From Gnetum montanum (lineage: Eukaryota > Streptophyta > Gnetopsida > Gnetales > Gnetaceae), in NCBI GenBank assembly GCA_015680685.1, contig MNCI01011044.1:572105-636104 (forward strand): a DNA stretch of 64,000 bases, given 5' to 3'. Numbering within the stretch: position 1 is the stretch's first letter; each line of letters begins with the position of its first letter. Of the stretch, positions 23,518 to 36,353 are shown one piece after another. The notes beneath the pieces are model-generated. The model was not told the DNA's origin, ran no database searches, and worked only from the letters and a program-made list of their open reading frames with translations. The position numbers and the translations under genes are program-made.

Positions 23518-26500
23518 TATAGGTTCTATTCATTGATAAACATAAGAAAGTAAAGTTACTTATAAGAGTTGACATTGATATTTAACTAGTAAGGACCATT
23601 AGCAAGAAGTTGGTATGGAAATCTACACTTGTTATAAAAGAATGAAGTCTTCTATTCTAATTACCTTCTCCTTAGGATTGGAAAAATTAAGCTTGATAAT
23701 TCTTATCCTATTTACCAAGTCTAGCATCACATTATAACAAAATTATGAGTTGTAATTTTTCCCACATATCACTTTGATAATGTTAATTTTCTAAAAATGT
23801 ATTATTGTAGTCTTTCAAAATTATGTAAAATCAACTTATTTTTTAGATCCCAAAACCATATTCAATGCATATTATTCATTTGTATGGTTCTAATGATGCT
23901 AGTTTCATCTCAATTAGACTTATGGGCTAGAGCTATCAAGGTTTGAATTTTCTTGTAAAATGCACTTACTTATATTAGAATTTTAAAATTTTATAAAGTT
24001 AAAAATATAATTAACTCTAAATTATTAGATCTTGAAATTGAACTTAAGCTCTCTAAATTAACAAAATAAACACTTAAGACTCCTCGCACTAATCATCTAA
24101 GAAAGCTCTAAGATATATTTCAATAGGAAGATTATATATATTTTATACAACTACATATTTAAAAGTTTACTTAAAAACATTTTAGATATTAGAGGTTTGA
24201 AACTACTAAACCAGCCACTAGCATTGCATCATAATTACAAGCAATGAGTGTTGCATTGTGGTAGGGCTAAAAGGTATGGACACACTACATCATAGCCATG
24301 GATTGTGCAAGACAATGTAGGCCTAGCTTATCATAATATGGTAGGGTCGTAAGGCCCAACCACACAACACAAATCCTATCACACCATCTTGTAGTAGGAC
24401 CACATGGCCCAATCACACTACATTGCAACTAGGGATCACACAACATAGTGTAGGTCCTACCATACTATAATGTAGTGGGACCATAAGGTCTAGCTATGCT
24501 ACTTTGCAATGAAGAGCTATGTCACATTATAGCAAGGAATTGAGATCCAACCACACAAATTAATGTCCCATAGCATTTAGCACTATTATTCATGCACCTT
24601 GTGGTCAAATGACCAACATCACATAACCATCATTTTAATTCCTCTCTAATCGCAATGTCATTGTCACTACTTGTTTCTCTTTTCCCCATCCTTACCTTCA
24701 TTTATCTATCTCACTTGTCATACCACTTTGCTATTTGTTCCATGTGCATTCTCTAGCACATACATCAATGTCATTCCTTCTATCTTTTACCATATCCTCT
24801 ATTGTTATACTCTACCACTAATGTCATCTCTATTCATTACCACCTATGTTGGACACTATGAGTACCCAAGGTTCATATCAATCCACACATTGGAGATAGA
24901 GGTTTTGTACAAACTTGTAGTATTCATGAACATCGTAGGCCTAGATTGAAAAAAATTTAAATTCAAATAAACAAACATTATCAAATTTCACCAATCTAGT
25001 GAAACAACTAAACTAGTAAAAATAAAAATAAAAATTATGCCTAAATTTTGAATTTCAAAAGTCCATAACTTTTAATTTTAGAATTTTTTTGAACAAAAAT
25101 TATAGATTTACTAATAGGATTTGAAAAATAAATTTTTAATCCTCTTCATTGAACACTGTCGTAACAACCTTATGATTTAAATTTAGCATAAATCAAGCAT
25201 TTTATGTTCATTTCTTACATATAAATAATCATTCAAGTAGTTGATAATTTGCTATTTTTTTAAATCATACCTTAGTTGGCTTGTAACCTAGACCATGTAA
25301 TCATGCTTAATAATCTAATGGTTAGGACTAAAAAGAATAACATTTATTATCATCTTCAAGTTCAAGAGTAGGTAATTAGGTTATGCATATAGTTATACCT
25401 AGGCCTCTAATCCCTAGTTAATTATTAGTTACATTACCAAAGTTAGTACCCTAAGGAGGGTAGAATTATCACTAAGAGTCTAGGAAATGTAGTGAAACCA
25501 TTATCAATCAAATGAACCAAATAATTAAATAATTACTTGGTAAACCATAATACAAGAAATATTTATACTAATCTAACTAATAACCAAATCAGTTGGTATA
25601 CATTAATCATCATGAAGATTCATAACCTTTCCCCAACAAGGCATATGATATCTATTATAATAAACAAGCTAGGATAAAACTCAATCATAAAGATAACAAC
25701 ATATAAGGTGCTTACAAGGCTCCTAGCTAATGAAAGACAACATCCACTACATCCACATTTGTCTTAATTAGCACAAGTACTAATATCCATGTATCCTTAC
25801 AAAATTACAAGACTTGAATGCTAATATCTTATGTCTATAATAAATCCTACCATGGAAATTTCTATACTAATTCCAACTTGATTTGAGAAATTTTGGATAT
25901 GAGGGTATCTACAAGAAAAAAGGTTTTTGTGATGGTTCTTCTTTCAAGCTATATAAGCTAACCTATTGTTGCAAACATAAGATAAATGATTGTGCAATAT
26001 TCTACAAAAAAGCAAATTTTAACTCAATAAAAATGTTTTAATAGATATTGAAAGACATGAATTTTAAAATTCTATAACTTTGAGTCATGAGAAGAAAGAT
26101 TGATGGAGATTCTAAATAGGCCACAAAGTTCTCACATTAGTTCTTTAAATTAATTCATGAAGGTGTATATGCATGGTCAACATAGACTTGATTACCAATC
26201 AAACATGTCCAGATGTTAGACTTTGTTAAGTATATTACTTAATTAACATAATCTAGAGATGTCTAAGGTACAAACTATTTCTAACCTATACTAGTCTTGA
26301 CCGAATACCATTCATTCTTTGTAAAGACTTCAATGAAAAAGCTAGAAGTGATGTTCATCAATTATTAAAATATGAAGGGGTGAAAGAGCTTTTAGAGGAG
26401 GAACCAAAATTAAGAAAGGTATTTCCATCCATTTACCATCGTATTCCATTAGCAAGTGCATATTCCACCTACTTTGAATCCTGAATAGACAAATTGAATC

Positions 26501-27999
26501 CCTATATTTGAAAATAGATTATGCTAATAGATAGTGTTCATAAAAAATCATAGTTTACTACTTACACTACCATGGCTACTCAAGATGGATCAACATCCTT
26601 CTTTATCAAGGTCTTATATTAGATTTTTTAGGATACATGATTTTTCAAGTCACTAAGTTATTAAAGTTAATTCCCAAGGAAGAAGTTAAGAAGAAAGATC
26701 AAGCCCTACCATCTCAAACAAGGTCATCTAATCATATAGTCGTTATGAGAACTACAACTACATTCCTTAATTTTTGAGGTTGATAAAAATTGAGGAGTTT
26801 TCTTAACTTCTATTTCTTATTTTTTCTCTTTATTTATTTACCTTATATATCTACATTAGGTAAGTAAAATATTTTGGACAATACAAGAATAAAAAAGATT
26901 TGTTCTACCTTCACTTGGATAACTACAGATAAGAGTTATACCTTGTGTAACCTTACTTAAGACTAGGGATTGATGGTTGGTAGACACTTAATCCACCTCT
27001 TGTTATTACTTAGAGATTAAGATAAGTTGTTGATAAGATAAGATTTATTTCTTTAAATGTTTTTCATAATGATATTTTGTTTATAGAATAAGTGGAAGAA
27101 TTTTAAAATATTCAATCCTATTTTGAAAGAAAAAATTAGAGAATTTGAAAATAGAAGCATGGAGAAATCATTAAAACATAGATAAATAGTTTTAATGTAG
27201 AATTTTTTGAGAACGAATGAAAGCTAAGGGGGTAGTTTATCACATTTTCATTGCCAAAGTGGAGTCATGCTTTAACTATGATGGTATCTCTTTGTAACAA
27301 ACAGTGCAGTTATTATAACAAAGCTTGAAATAACATGTTGTGATAATGAATATGTCTCTAAAGGTGACCTTTGTGGACTTGACTAAAAGCATTTATACCT
27401 AGTGATTAGACGCCTTGCCAACATGGATTTGCAAAGCTAATAAAAGCAAGTAATAGATACTGTATGAAGCAAAATAAGAAGATGAATAACCATTCCTTCT
27501 AGTTAAGTATAGGCCTAATTGTGGTGGTAGTGTTGAATTACCTTTAAGGGATAGATGTCAAAGGAAGATAATCCCAAGAAAGACTTAGAACATTCTCCAA
27601 ATACACTAGTTTTATATTCATAAAATTTCCTTTTCATTTCCTCATGTATTTTTTGTTATTGTATTCATTACACATAATTTTAAATGTTACATATATTTGT
27701 AATTTTATATAACATCTAGCAATAAGATGTCACACTAATGCCTTATCAATTTATAAATGAAAGATGAATCATTAGGAATGACTCCAAAAAAATATTTACA
27801 ATTTTCTAAGTGAATCAAAATAGGAATGATGATAACCTAAAATTCATAATGGTGATATCAACATTGAATAAGAATAATATTTTTAATTGTAGGAAATTCA
27901 AATAACTAAGAAAAATATTTATATACCATTATAATATGTCATCACATAGGGATTCCTAAAACTAGTGGAGTAGTTATAGGTTCAAACTCATAGTGTTTC
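23518..27999. other. AT-rich interval, no supported gene
   Basis: Mostly AT-rich filler. It holds an irregular repeat cluster near 24255-24580. The 92-codon ORF at 24671-24949 is hydrophobic without a recognisable motif and is probably chance. I see no RNA gene. Confidence 0.55.
24255..24580. repeat. Irregular repeat with 'gtagggccgtaaggccca' units
   Basis: Equivalent blocks begin near 24261, 24341, 24394 and 24475 (spacing 80, 53, 81), each of the form gtaggg/gtagga, then 'ataagg' or similar, then 'cacactac'. The segments between also share 'cattgcaa' and 'catagtgtag'. A decayed tandem array, noncoding. Confidence 0.5.
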
Positions 28000-28160
28000 A
28001 GGCATCATAGACTACTTCATGTACTACATAGTATTCTATGTGTTGCACATTGTTTCATACATTTTGCAATTTATTTAGCATTTCACATTATTTTTATCAT
28101 CCAAATACCTCTCAAGCATTGCACATTCATTTAGGCATCACATACTCTTAGGCACTAGAG
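28000..28160. repeat. 19-bp degenerate array, left of assembly gap
   Basis: About eight units of 17-20 bases such as 'aggcatcatagactacttc', 'atgtgttgcacattgtttc' and 'aagcattgcacattcattt' run up to the N run. The period matches the array on the other side at 28470-29018. Confidence 0.6.
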
Positions 28161-28190
28161 NNNNNNNNNNNNNNNNNNNNNNNNNNNNNN
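28161..28190. other. Assembly gap (30 N)
   Basis: Thirty consecutive N at the edge of a 19-bp repeat array. The true length of the missing sequence is unknown. Confidence 0.99.
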
Positions 28191-28469
28191 ATAGGTGAAA
28201 ATAGAACTTAATTTTGATATCTAGATAAAACATTAGGTTTTTATATCATACCTAAAAATTAAAATTTCTTAATGATTTAGAAAATTATATTTTGATTTAT
28301 GTAGAATTAACTATTAAGACCTATTATATTGAATCAAAATGGGGGTTAATTTCTTATTTACATATAAAAATTAAAGCAAAGGGAGATGTAAAAATTAAAA
28401 ATACATAAAAAAGAAACATTTTCTTAAATGTCTTACATGTAAATAAGGATGGCTTTTCTTCCTCTATTT

Positions 28470-29018
28470 AGATACCTTAATAGCGCTTAGATGTTCCAAT
28501 ACAATTTAAATGTCCCACCATGGATTAGATGCCCAAGTATAGTTTAGGCACCCTAACAGAGTTCAAATGCCTTAGTATACCTTAGGTATCTAACCATTTT
28601 TAGGTACCTATGTAAAACATGTTCTAGGCATTCAACCATGTTTAGATGTCCAAGTATAGTTTAGATGTTCTAAGAGAGTTAAGATGTCCTAGTATAGCTT
28701 AGATGCTCAACTATAGTTTAGATGCCACAATATATTTTAGATGTCCCATCATGTTTTAGATGTCTAACCATGTTCAAATATCCAAGTATAGTTTGAACAC
28801 CCTAGTATAGTTTAGTCACAAAGTATAGTTCAAATGACTAACAAATTTTTGGTGCTCCAATACAACTTAATCATATCATGATGTTTTAGGTGCTAAAGTA
28901 TACTTTAGACACTAATAATGTTTAGTAGTCCTAGTACAACTTAGGTATCCCACTATGTCCAAATGTTCCTTGATGTTTCAAATGCTCTACCATATTTCAA
29001 ATGTGCCATCATTATTTT
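28470..29018. repeat. 19-bp minisatellite, about 28 units
   Basis: Units such as 'agatgtcctagtatagctt', 'agatgctcaactatagttt' and 'agatgtcccatcatgtttt' are almost all 18-20 bases long across about 550 bases. The second half of the unit alternates between 'agtatag' and 'ccatgtt' types. No ORF is associated, apart from a chance hydrophobic ORF that starts in its end at 28955. Confidence 0.8.
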
Positions 29019-29681
29019 TGTGCATGCTATTGTTAGGGAGTATATTACATTCATTAGTTTTTTGTATACATAATGATATATTATTTATGTCCCTTGCTAC
29101 CCTTTTACTATTTGTTCTTGTTATATTCATTATTGCATCTAATTATTTTGGTTACAAAGATATAATAAACACATGTTTATATTATATAATGATCCATACT
29201 CTAATTTTTTTACTATAGTATAATTTTATTTGTTATGGTTTATACAAATTTGTAGTACAATAAGAGCTTATCTCTTTAAGTAGTTAACTCCTTAAGCTCA
29301 ATGGTAGACCTATTAAGTGGATCATTTAGTTAAGATAATCTCTCTTTTCATACTATGTTGGTATTTCTATTTCGATCTTACCATAATCATGTAGTCATGA
29401 ATAAGAATGATTCAACCTACATAATGTCTTCTTAGCCTATCATAGATAGTAGGGTGTTACACATATATTGGTATAAACATTACTTATGGAGTATTTTATG
29501 GATTTTTAGATCCTCGAATAATTATAATATATGTATAAGATATATTATCTAATTAGAAATTTATAACTTCATACTTCTTACAAAAATTGAACCCATGGAT
29601 TGAAGCTTTTAGATAAGGGTCGTAACTCATTCTTTATAGAATATTTTGATCTATCATATTACTTCCATCATTGATTATAAA

Positions 29682-30202
29682 ACTAGATTAGTTATATATT
29701 TATGATATATATCTCTAAATTGGCCAAGAGAATCTTATTAGTTTACAAGTAAAAGTTCTTTGAGTAAAAAATTTCATGACTTTTGAACAAAGAACAAGAT
29801 TTAAAAACCCAAATTTTCATGCCTTCTCAATAAAGAACAAGAGTTCTGTACCTTATTTTCCCTAAGGATGGATTTTCTGAAAAAAAAAATCTCCATCAAT
29901 TAGTGTATGCTCTCACCCTTGGCCAAAATTGTTGTTTTTGAGAGTGAGAGCATAAATTCGGCTGAGCATGAGAGCATACACTAATTGATGAATTTTTTTT
30001 TTTCAGAAAACCCATCCTTAGGAAAAATAAGGTACATAACTTTTGTTCTTCATCTAGAAAGCATGAAAATTTGGGTTTTTCAATCTTGTTCTTCGTCCAG
30101 AAGTCGTAAACTTTTTTACTCAAAGAACTTTTTACTTGTAAACTACTAAGATTCTCTTGGCCAATTTAAAGATATATATTATAAATATATAACTAAGATA
30201 GT
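29682..30202. repeat. Foldback element, 233-bp inverted arms
   Basis: The left arm (about 29683-29915) and right arm (about 29969-30201) are near-perfect reverse complements with a 53-bp spacer that can itself pair through 'tctcac' and 'gtgaga'. Matching landmarks are 'ttggccaagagaatctta' on the left and 'aagattctcttggccaa' on the right, and 'catcaattagtgtatgctct' on the left with its complement on the right. I see no convincing target duplication. It could be a hairpin MITE or a locally formed palindrome. The 75-codon ORF inside the right arm is a by-product. Confidence 0.85.
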
Positions 30203-30900
30203 GATCGCCAGTCGTCTGCTGCAACGATGATTTAAACATAATAGATAAAAATATAATAAGACCATGGAATGCTTTATTGAATGATTATAAACATGTTGGA
30301 ATACAGCAGAAATGATCAATGTACAAACCCCACGCCCCGCGGAGGGATCCACCGACTGAAGACGTCAGCCCCACAAAACACACAGTGGGGCAACCGTCTA
30401 GTGCCAGCCGTAGCAGACTGCTGAGGGAACTCTCTCTAAGAAACCAACCCTACCCCTGCAATCGTACAACCAGATGCTGCAATGGATCAAGAACATTATC
30501 AGAGACCACATGATAGGTATTGCCCAGATAATTGAAGAAAATCATTGTCGCCTGGCTACTGGCCCGAGCAAGTAGTACCTAGGCCTCCAAAACCCTGATG
30601 AGAGTCGGGGCTCTAACTACGAACACCCCATAAGGCCCTAACATGGGGGTGGTGGGGGGGGGGGGGGGGGGGGACAGCTCTCCCCCCCGGGAAATGCCTG
30701 GCCTAGTCCGAACTACTGTTTAAGGGATTGGGGATCGGACATATCACTCACTAATGGGGATGCCTTGAGGTGGTCGAGACTTGCAAGGGGTCCTAGGGTT
30801 TGGGCACGCTATCGGTGTGGGGTCAACAGCTATGGCCTACGCTATACTGGTGTATAGTCTTTTTTGGGAATAAAAATTCGCTCGATTTTTTCCAAAAAAA
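30203..30900. other. GC-richer patch with 20-G homopolymer
   Basis: Base composition changes sharply here, with CpG-containing words that are rare elsewhere. It starts right at the outer end of the foldback arm and fades near 30900. A run of 20 G occupies 30654-30673 and is followed by 'acagctctccccccc'. One plus frame gives 'QMLQWIKNIIRDHMIGIAQI' (about 30470-30530), but the frame is not sustained. I do not recognise the source; an inserted younger retroelement fragment or organelle-derived DNA are both possible. Confidence 0.5.
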
Positions 30901-32499
30901 TACTAAAACATCAAAAATGATAATAAAGTGCTCGTTTCTCAAGAAAGAGGTTAGGCTTTTACTAATCTAGCAACCCTCTTGGGGCCCCACTTAGTGAGAT
31001 AAGCATTATGGTTTTGGGTAATGATCCTATATTATATTAAGTGTTTATAAGGGGTAAAACCCCTCCAAAAAAATAGAGCATTGTGGAGGAGACTTTGACT
31101 TTAGAGGTAGGTTAAATGTTGAAATTCAATAGTTTGATACTGTAAGAAAATGCCAAGATTTTATTTTACATATATAATTTTTTTAGAAGAAGCTTCTAGC
31201 TTTAAGGAACTAAACCAAAATAAAGTTAGATGTCCCAAAGTAGAGATTGAGCTTCCACCCGTTAGAATAGACTATGCATAGCTTATGATCATTGAAACTA
31301 AAATCTAAGAAAAACAGGATAAGAAAAGTAAGTTGATAGAGAAAAGTGATCTCTTAGAAGTAAGTTAAACTTTGTAGGGTTTAATATTTTTAATATAAAA
31401 TTAATTTGAAATATTAAAATAAAGAATAATAAATCGAGAAAGAAGATAAAAGAAACTGAGGATAAGGTGAAGGCAGAGATTGAAACTAATCATAAACGAA
31501 ATGCATAGGGGATAAGGATGATGATGACAATGTGCATAATTTATATTGTGCTTTAGTTCCATTAACTAAATAAATGGTGAGGTTCAAACTAAGAAGTGCA
31601 TATGATTCACTTGGATATGTTGTATTATTAAACCAAAGAAAGGTGCAAGTGATAAAGTATTTTATACATAAATTCCATAAGTTTATAAAAAAAAGACTAA
31701 ATAAACAAAGTCAAAGAAAGAGGAAATCCTTATTTAAAACCAACAAAACTACTAAAAATTCTTTCTTATCCCTTTATTCTAGAAGTCTTAAAAGTCTAGA
31801 AATTTTGGATTTTGAGATTCACTTCCAAAAGTGGGTTCAAGAGTATTGATTTATAAGCACTTACACCTATTCATTAAGATTATTAAAGCTAAATCATCAT
31901 CTTGATTCCTTTTATCCTATTTATCAAGGGTACATGAGGGATTTAAAGCCTATTTACCTAACACCATAGTTTTTAATGTCCCTCAATAAAGTGTATCTAA
32001 CTATAGGTACATATTAGAGTAAAATGTATCTAAGTCTATGTACTTCTTAGAGTCCAACCTATGGATCCTAAGTTGTATTTTCTAACCAACAAGGCAATAC
32101 CTCACTGATATTCTTAAAGCTAAATAATTATACAATAATGCTTGTCTCCTACATGCTTATATCTATTTTGATAGAAGGTTTACTATTTGGAAGAATATCT
32201 CACGTCTTTAATCTTTTAAGCTACTGAAATTCCACTTATGTAAAAGAAATTTATTTTCCTCTTCTTCTTTGTACATAACTTGAATGACAAGAGCACCATC
32301 AACATTCATCCTTCTTATTTATATCTTTAATTCAAGAGGCTCCATTAACCTATAATTATATCTTTAATTTTTTAAAAATATATAAAAGTATTAGTGATAT
32401 TTTTAGCTTTTTTTAAAAAATGTCATTTCCTTCAAAATTTACTTTGATAATTTTCTTCATATATTTTATTACAATTTTCTTCATATATTTTATTACTAT
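30901..32499. other. AT-rich interval, no supported gene
   Basis: A lysine-rich 91-codon ORF at 31574-31849 has no recognisable domain and compositional bias explains it. No repeat or RNA gene seen. Confidence 0.5.
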
Positions 32500-33490
32500 C
32501 GAATTCTTATGTGAACGTCGCGCTAAAGCCACTCAGGTTTCCGTAGGAGACAGTTGAATCATTAATTTACAAACCATATTACCGAAGCATATTTGAGAAA
32601 CTAAAACATACGTATGGCCAAGGGGAGCGGACCTCACGGGAAGATAGAAGCACATTACCAGGTGACTGTGAAGGACTAAACACCATTACACTTTATTTAT
32701 TTAAGGCATATGGAAGATGCTAGTGTGATTATTATTAAGCCGAGATGCACCTTGTTGATACTGAATAGGGTATGTCTGATAAGTTGCAATACCACAGAGT
32801 CCACAAGAATTGTAGTAATAATAGTTTCGTTGAATTCTCATGTATCCAGACTCGCCCCACTCTGTTCCTCATGAATTTTTGGCAATCCAGTAATCTAAAC
32901 CTTCTGCGCTATCATAACCCACAACAGTCAACAGTTACTGCATCGTTTAATTTATTCCCACAATAACCTGTGAATATTCCCTGCAAAACAGCACGTACAT
33001 GATTTAATTTCATGAAAAGAAATTTTATTATGTTAATGCTAAAACATTGCCAGAGTTTAATTTCATGAAAATGTAAGGTACTCCTCTGTAGAACAGCAAC
33101 ATGCAGGGTCTCATTCTGGCTCGCACCATTTTCACCCCAGGTGGCATCCTTTGGCCTCATAGTTATCCATGGGCCACCGAGTTTGTGTTTCTGATCCATG
33201 GTGGTTTTGGTGGGATTTGTGGACACAAACAACCAATTGTTGCAGAAGAATGCAGGCGATATGTTTGTGTTCCGTCGTGAACTGACGCACTTTCTGCTGA
33301 ACCTTGGGCGATATGTTTGTGTTCCCTCAAGAACTGACGCACTTTCTGCTGAACCTTGGGGTTACCCGACATCGTCCATATCAGGCTCAATTCCCCGATG
33401 TGTCTAGAATTTTAGTTACACATCAGCGTTATTCACAAAGTTGCGTTACTCAACTGTGGAAAAGTCAGCCTTACGTCCAAACTTAGGGTA
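32500..33490 (-). other. GC-richer patch with overlapping minus ORFs
   Basis: Composition is closer to coding than the surroundings. Minus-strand ORFs at 33390-33163 (with 'NPKVQQKVRQFLREHKHIAQ') and 33232-32912 (with 'KHKLGGPWITMRPKDATWG') overlap, and plus-strand ORFs cover the same bases. None matches a family I know. The minus ORFs have hydrophilic, protein-like composition, so this may be an exon or pseudogene remnant; it may equally be the edge of a young noncoding element. It contains a 52-bp tandem duplication. Confidence 0.3.
33257..33360. repeat. 52-bp tandem duplication
   Basis: 33257-33308 and 33309-33360 are adjacent copies with three differences, clustered at 'cgtcgt' against 'cctcaa'. 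Both end in 'gctgaaccttggg'. The duplication makes the small ORFs on both strands here look internally repeated. Confidence 0.9.
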
Positions 33491-34489
33491 ACCGATTTAT
33501 GACTAGTAATGGCCTCTCCACCAAATGAAACAAATTGAAATAAATTGCAAATTAAAGATAGATTAGTAATATTCGTAGCATTAATAGATTGAAAACTACC
33601 ACACAATATTTGGATTTCATCATCCCAACTTAGAATCTATTTGAGATGTAAAGCTATCAAGCTCTCTTCCATATCAAAGCATAACTAATGTCTTGAATAT
33701 GCCTAAATTTCTAGCCATAGCAAGATTACAGTATTATATTCTAATTTAGAAAATGAAATGTTTTCTTTAAACCATGGAATCACAAAAAAAGTTTTCTCTT
33801 TTTTTTCTAGCTTACAATAATTATTTTAGAATAATAAAAACAAGAAAGATAATAAAGATGCAAAGTTAGAAGATTAGATCTCATTAATTGTAATTGACTA
33901 GCTTATGATAACAGCTTGGTTTTTCAACCTCATAAAGATAGGAAAGCCCAAATACATAGTAAGTAATGTGTACATTTCACATCCAAAAAAATAAATATGG
34001 AAATGATAATTGAAATGTAAATGTTCATTTACATTCTTATAATACCATAAAGGATCTATAAGCTAGAAAACATTTTTACGAGGCCTTGATATGATTATGA
34101 TGGATCTTAAATATGTCATTGAGAAAATGACCTAAAGTTGAGACCTCCAACGTAAACTAGTGTAGTAAATTTTTTTCCTAAATATTGTATTTAAGTCTAA
34201 GTGTATTAAAAAGGGACAATAAAATAAGATACATCCTTTATCTTCACTACTACAAGTATAGAAAATTTACAGATGTATTGCTCTCTTTCAAGATTGATCC
34301 ATCTCCCTATTTCAATTAATAAATAATGAGATCTCACATAAGAACATGTGATTACCACCTTACAATAACTAGAAAAAGGAGTAAAAGGATAATTATGTAT
34401 TTCTATTAAGAATACGTCTTTAATCTATTGCAAAAAAAATATTTTTTTCCAAATGGTTGTTCCCACCTGTGCTTCAATACCTTTTATCT
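33491..34489. other. AT-rich interval, no supported gene
   Basis: No ORF, repeat or RNA gene that I can support. Confidence 0.5.
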
Positions 34490-36340
34490 TATCTTTGTTT
34501 TTAGATCCTTAAAGCTAAAATTAAAATCTTGAACTTTAATTTTTTATTTTGAAGCCATTTTTTCCATAATTAAACCATCCCTTTTCTTGAATGACATTAT
34601 AAACTACTATGAATAAATGGATGCCAAGCATAGTAAGCATCTTTTTATACAATTGTATACAAAGATACTTACTAAGCCTTTACTTGAAATTTCTGTAACA
34701 AAATTTATTTTTGAATATATTCCAAATAATTCCAATGTATTGCAAGTAAATTAGTTTCCCAAGATTCATAACCATATAATAAAATTAGTTGAATAAAATA
34801 ATTTTACATTTGCATATGAACCTTTCATATCTACATTTGTTCTTGTGCAAATTAACAATAAATTTAATATAAAGTATCCATACTATTGAAATCCTCTAAG
34901 TGAAATAATCTTGCCAAGAATATTTATTTGAAACTAAGATGCCTAAATAATCATATAAGAAGACAATTCTATACTTTTCTAACTTAATATAGAAATCATC
35001 ATTTTAATTTTGCTAACATTGAATTTCATCCCTCAAAAAAGAAAAATATCATCTAAAATTTGAAGTATATAATTCATTTGAACTTTATCTTTTGCTATGA
35101 TAAACAAGTCATCAATAAACATTAAAATATTGATTAGAAAATTTCTAACTCTAATACATTCCAATGCAATAGAAGACATTCATTATTCTAATTTATTAAT
35201 GAAGATGGTAAATAGAGTAAAAGTAGACATCCTTTTCTTAGCCTAATATTGTTATTGAGAATAAATTTTTCATGTGTTATTATTCAAGAATATAATTTTT
35301 ATTAAATTATTCAACTTTTGAATATCAAATATAAGTTCTTTAGGAGTATTAATATCCTTCAATTACCTCCTAAATTTATACCTAATAACAAAGTCATAAA
35401 CTTTGAAAAAATCCTCAAAGTAGAGATAAACCTTATTAGATGGTTCTTTAGCTTGATCCATATAATATGTTAATATAATCAAGTGATCCATTATAGAGTA
35501 ATGCTACCCTAAACTTGCATGTAAACTTGCCCAAACATTGTTTAATTCTACCCTACTCTTAAGCCTTCTTTCAAGTACATTTTCTAAAATTTTTGGAATG
35601 AGATGGTTGATCATAATGAATGTGTAGGTTTTAAGCTTATTTCTACTACCTTTTTAAAATAATATTACTACTTTATTGATGCATCAATCTTCTAAATATC
35701 CATTCTGTAAATTTGAATTTAAAAGCTTACAAATTTCTATACAAATTACGGTTCCTCCCCATTTAAGCAACTTTACATGCAATCCCGAAATATCTATTGC
35801 ATTGTTAGAAGCTAGTTGAGCGAACCCTACTTTTGTCACAGCTTGAGTAACGTATAGAGGTAGTGGAGAGGTATAGTGGATATGCATACCCTATTTATGT
35901 TTAAAAAGAGTTCTAAAGAATTCAAAAACTGCTGAAAATTAAAAATTCTAGTCTTTTGGTTAAAACGTTATCAAGATGTCTTAGGATTCTTCTTAATCAT
36001 ATTGAGGAGTTGTCTAATGCTTCTTGATAAATTTTCTTTTCTTTCATCAAATAAGATTTTTGTGTATTTTAATGACCTTTAGATCATGATTAGTTCTTTT
36101 AACCTATAATCTATTTGTACAACTATAAAATAAACATGTGTGCATTAATCATATACCAAATAATTGAAATATGCTTCAAAATTTATTTAGAAGTAATACA
36201 AGAATTGAAGTCTCCATATATAATTACTTTTCTAATATGGACAAGTTCAGTAATATCATTCCCTAAATATTAAAATGGGCATTCTTTGGATAGTTCTAAA
36301 CCATCATAAAAAGAAAGTGTTTCTAGAACAAATTAATAGA
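34490..36340 (-). pseudogene. LINE (non-LTR retrotransposon) EN-RT relic
   Basis: Reading minus from 36340 downward: the end of an apurinic endonuclease domain with 'IIYGDFNSCIT' (GDFN codons at 36204-36215), a linker, then reverse transcriptase. The RT start is marked by 'DISGLHVKLLKWGG' (about 35745-35800), followed by 'FIMINHLIPKILENVLERRL', 'YFEDFFKVYDFVIRYKF' and the catalytic 'FIDDLFIIA' (Ile-Asp-Asp codons at 35108-35116; both Asp are present), then the late block 'SYDYLGILVSNKYSWQ'. Several stops and frame changes break it. The only open piece is 67 codons at 35887-35684. LINE RT copies its RNA at a nick made by the endonuclease. No poly(A) tail or target duplication located. Confidence 0.75.
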
Positions 36341-36353
36341 AAGCAAGAAAGAT

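Noticed and set aside
24671-24949. 92-codon hydrophobic ORF as a small membrane protein
   Set aside because: No start context, no homologous pattern and composition as expected from T-rich sequence.
28000-29018. CRISPR-like array
   Set aside because: The 19-bp units are contiguous without unique spacers, and the context is plant nuclear; it is a minisatellite.
29896-30123. 75-codon minus ORF with 'CSHAQPNLCSHSQ'
   Set aside because: Lies in the spacer and right arm of the foldback; its internal similarity comes from the palindrome.
31574-31849. 91-codon lysine-rich ORF
   Set aside because: No domain, AT-driven composition (AAA/AAG codons) and no supporting context.
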